From positions 25,532,501 through 25,596,500 of the forward strand of contig CAMQGK010000110.1 of NCBI GenBank assembly GCA_947000775.1: a DNA stretch of 64,000 bases, in the 5' to 3' direction. Source of the stretch: Pterois miles (Eukaryota; Chordata; Actinopteri; Perciformes; Scorpaenidae). Below the pieces are notes generated by a model. That model had not been told where the DNA came from. It saw nothing but the letters and a program-made list of their open reading frames with translations, and made no database searches. Positions 60,200 to 64,000 of the stretch are shown piece by piece; position 1 is the first letter of the stretch; the number at the start of each line of letters is the position of its first letter. A program made the position numbers and the translations under genes.

Positions 60200-61644
60200 C
60201 AAAAGGTACAATCAACCAATCATTAATGCCACTATATAAATACAAATATGTTAAATGTGAGGAAACGCTCAAGGCCGCAATAATCTGTAATGAGAGTTTC
60301 TCCAAAGGACTGTAAAAGGGAACAAACTGCTGTATTTTGAAAAATGACAAAGCACTGTTAAATATTTCGGTATCAAGAACAGCTTTTTCAAAATCAGTAT
60401 GGAATCACGATACCTCAATGCTGAGTGGTTCATTGAGCTTTAAAGTAACTCTACTAATGTTTCTAACATTTGCTAAAGAAATAAACAAGAAAAAACTTAT
60501 TCAAAAATAGAACATCTCCCGAAAGTACAATGAAAATCAATTATTTCCTTTCACTTCTCCTCCAAGCACCGACCATTGTGTTAGTATGTGAGAGGCATTC
60601 AACCCCAATTAACTCCCAAAACAGGACAACTGATACTCCATGTCATTTTTGGATAGATTAAAAAAAAGGGCTTAATGTGGTAATTGACAGCAACAAAATG
60701 AGAAAATCATCCTGTTCTATTGCCAGCAGCTTTTTTAATTATTGTTTTGATTTACCAAAAACAACCCAGACATCAACTTCTGCTGCTTTTCCAAAAGAGG
60801 TGCAATTAATCAAGTAAATACCTCTTCAATTAGTGTGCGACTGACCGAGGCTGCCACGGCGGAAAGCTGACAGAAGAACTTGTTTCTAGTCTTTACAAAA
60901 GCAGTGTCAAGCCAACAGGAGGAGGGTGACCAGAGGCTGTCAGAGAGGGCACGGGAGCAATGTGGAAACTTGAGATTGTGACACAAAGACTTTGTGACAG
61001 GCAAAATTAATTGCAACAGACTTTGGTTTGGGGGGGCAGTGTTGAGAGGCCTGACCCTCATGCCCTCATGTATGGGATGTCTCAGAGGGGTTGAGGACGG
61101 CCTTGGTTCAGCTCCTTTGTCAGTACCAGGCCTCATCACACGCCATGCTAAGGAGGAGCAAGAGCCTCCATATAGCCCAGGGTCACACCTTTCCTCCTGA
61201 ACAGCAGGAAGCTAATGCCACAAAAAGCCCTTCACCTGACAGGGGGCTAATGGTTACAGTCAGGATTGGGGCTTTGGAATTTAAAAAGAAAAAAAAGATA
61301 GATGGGGTTGCTTAAGCTGCATTGGTAGCTCTCCAGATGATAGAAAAGCTGAATTGGCTACGCTAAAAGAGGCATAATGGGAAGCAATAAGCCATTTACT
61401 GTGACTGGGAATCCTGCAGTTATGGCCATATCAGAACAAATTATGAGGGCACCACAGGTAGGACGGGGCCAATCACAGCCTCCAGCAGCAGACGAGAAAG
61501 CACAGTTTAACCAAAGTCTAAATGTCCTGAAATCACTCACTCATTCAGTAAAACATATTTTTCACTTAATTTACACTCAAAGATAGAGATGGGCGATAAA
61601 TCGATTGTACCAACTAATTTGAGTTTAAGCAGCAAACAGCTAAC

Positions 61645-61930
<286 letters not shown>

Positions 61931-62895
61931 GACTCACAGAGTGAAGGGTGAGCATGCGACAGACACTTGTAAAGAGAAGGAGGTTCTCTTCCTCTCTCTC
62001 ATATGCATGGGGAGAAAAGAAGATTACATTTGGTGTGTGAAAAGAACAAAATGGCCGCTATTCCAGTTTAATTCAAGTATTTTTACATTTCGCTTTCTTT
62101 TCCAAGAAACGATGGGCTTTCAAGTGTTCTTTGTGCTTTCAAAGAGAAAAAAACAACAAATCTGCTCTTCTGTGTCTCTTGGTGCCCTATCATAACGGCT
62201 TGCGTCTATTAATGGGATATTTTCATCATACTGTGATGATTACTAATGTGCATAGCATGTTAAATTATGGTAAATTACTCAAGTCCAGATCTCTGCATAG
62301 GTCACACTATGCACTCTAGACAATTTATACACTTCTGTGAACACCATTTCCCTCACCAGTCAAAATGAAAAAAATGGGGAAATTAAAGAACACACACTAT
62401 TACGTTACTTATCTGAGGGCAGTAATTTTATTACAGAGGACAAAGAATAGAGCCTATGTAATCTTAGTAATCAATACCAGAGATAAATGTGACTTTCACC
62501 ATGAACGTACAGTCCACATCAAGACCATGAGAGGACACCCACAATACAGTGGGATTAATGAGAAGATTGGGATCTGATTTTAAGCACACACCCCTTGTGA
62601 TGCAGTGATTTTATGAAGATTCATCACGCTGGCTCTCAGCTAAACTACCTTTGCAAAGCAGAGCTGCAAGTGACAAGGTTACACTGCAGTAAGACTACAG
62701 AGCATTGTGTACTGTGGGTTTTTAAAAAATGCCTCTTGACTGTGAGCACTTTTATATGTATTGTTTGGGATTCAACACCAGCTTTTCCGTTTGTCCTTGA
62801 ATATCTTCAAAGAATCATCCTTGAATAACAATATGTCTAGGGTTACCACTGCTTGAGTGTTTGTGTGCATCAAGGCAAACTGAGCATGTGTATAC

Positions 62896-63022
62896 CTTGT
62901 CTCCGTGTCCCAGGTGCTCCGTCTTAACGTCAGACAGAGTCTTCCAGTTGGTGAGTCCTCCCCCGCTGCCTTTCACCTCTGTCAGAGACTGTCCATCCAT
63001 GGCATGACCCTCCTTGTCATAC
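62896..63022 (-). CDS. rpa1: rpa1, most upstream exon visible (start of DNA-binding domain C)
   Basis: The exon is 127 bp: one base finishing a split codon, then 42 codons. The acceptor is CACATAG at plus-strand 63023-63029 and the donor is GTATAC. The peptide runs YDKEGHAMDG to KTEHLGHGDK and aligns with the human stretch from WFDAEGQ to GQGDK, including a conserved TNWKTL motif. By that alignment the split codon should be Trp (TG|G). The preceding exons, which should supply roughly the first two thirds of a protein of about 616 residues (N-terminal domain, domains A and B), are not found between here and base 64000, so the gene is cut by the window edge. Confidence 0.95.
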
Positions 63023-63070
63023 CTATGTGAAAGCGAACAGATACCAGTCACGGTCAACTGAGTGTTGCTG

Positions 63071-63905
63071 TAGAGCTGCAACTGATGACTATATTCTTTG
63101 TGCATTAATCTGCCGATTATTTCCTTGATTAATTGTTCGGTCTGTAAAATGCTGAAAAAAAAAAGGAAAAGAAAACACACAATCACATTTCACCGAGCTG
63201 GCATATTCCTATTGTTTGGCAGTGTAAAACCAAGATTTTAGTTTAATAGAGGACCAAGATAATCTGAAAATGCTCACTTTTGAGTATTTTGCCTTTTCGC
63301 TTAAAAAAAATGTCTTAAATGCTAAATTATCTAAATAGGAGGGCTGTCCTCGACAATGTCTTCACCAACTAACACTTAGAAGATCTTGATGACTATCAAC
63401 TGATCTGTGAAACTGAGTTTCTCCACAAAGAATCACACAAAAGCACAGCTTTAAATCTGTTTACCAGAGATGTGCTCATAAGCTTCAGCATGAAAAAAAA
63501 AAACATTAAAAAATGACAAATAATAATAATCATAGAAAGAAGTCTTAGTCTGCTAAAGGCCCTGACACACCAAGCTGACGGTCAGACAACGGACAGTTTG
63601 GGGTCGTCGGTGAGAATCTGTCAGCCTAGTTTTTGTGGTGTGTCCTGCAACATCAGCTCTAGTTTGCCTGTGTTGGTATTTTTTCGGCCAATTCAGCATG
63701 TTGAATCGGCGGTGGAGCTCATCAGTGAGAGAAATCACTCTGTAAGTGCTAACTGGCCATTGTTGTAGTCTTTGCAGTGTGTCTGAGTGCAAATGACATG
63801 AGGCGACTCAACAGTCGGCCTTCTTCTTTGACGTTGGGTTGGTGTGTCTGGGTCTTAAGATCAAAACAACTGATTAGTTGACTAATCATCTAAGGGGCAG
63901 CCCTA
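63071..63905. mobile_element. Miniature element with TAGRGCTGC ends, hosting a second element
   Basis: The left end TAGAGCTGCAACTGATGA is mirrored by GGGGCAGCCCTA at 63894-63905. The interior near the left has ATTAATCTGCCGATTATTTC, and near the right TGATTAGTTGACTAATCATC. It lies in the rpa1 intron upstream of the exon at 62896. Confidence 0.7.
63554..63857. mobile_element. Miniature element with CCYWGACACACCAA ends, nested
   Basis: The left end TAAAGGCCCTGACACACCAA and the right end TTGGTGTGTCTGGGTCTTA are inverted repeats with few mismatches. It is about 304 bp and inserted inside the 63071-63905 element. Confidence 0.82.
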
Positions 63906-64000
63906 CTAAAAAGCTGCAGATTCAATTCCTTTCAATTGACTAATCCATTTAATCAATCATCAGTTATTCAATCAGTTATGCTTTCCGCTCTGTATAGTTA

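Overview
The window reads as nuclear DNA of a bony fish, most likely a percomorph teleost. It is AT-rich, intron-bearing and crowded with short non-autonomous transposons and tRNA-derived SINEs of types familiar from fish genomes. The single protein-coding gene I can support is the 3' part of rpa1 (large subunit of replication protein A). It lies on the minus strand, with five exons between 44780 and 63022, and its upstream exons lie beyond base 64000.

Region 1-44109 contains no coding exon I can defend. Its longest open frame is 161 codons and is not gene-like. It is a gene-poor flank built of dispersed repeats: several copies of a long repeat starting near a GACGTCACCCATTGG motif, a foldback family with a GATTGGTTGTTTTCC motif, a nearly complete element with TAGGGCTGTCAA ends, several TTAA-bounded miniature elements (9.6, 16.6, 27.6, 28.7 and 36.4 kb), two SINE families, and a GC-rich poly(A)-tailed retroposon of about 1.2 kb that splits a foldback element at 17.9-19.1 kb.

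Region 44110-64000 is rpa1. The five exons encode 200 residues, essentially DNA-binding domain C with its four-cysteine zinc ribbon (C-x4-C-x13-C-x2-C), followed by the C-terminal helix that forms the trimer interface. All splice sites have GT/AG ends and all phases are compatible. The last intron is 11.3 kb and filled with transposons, while the neighbouring intron is 296 bp. Two long microsatellites, (TG)n of about 73 bp and (TC)n of about 147 bp, lie in the 4.1 kb intron.

I found no new enzyme system, CRISPR array, operon or RNA gene. The most informative structures are nested insertions whose order can be read from target-site duplications: a SINE inside a deleted hAT element carrying a BED zinc finger, inside a TAGGGCTGTCAA element, all within the last rpa1 intron; and a miniature element with a perfect 8-bp duplication at 48.4-48.9 kb, whose empty site is preserved in a related repeat at 7.4 kb. 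A second noteworthy point is that two repeat families with different termini share one internal core of roughly 200 bp. Repeat family labels below are descriptive; I could not compare with a repeat library.
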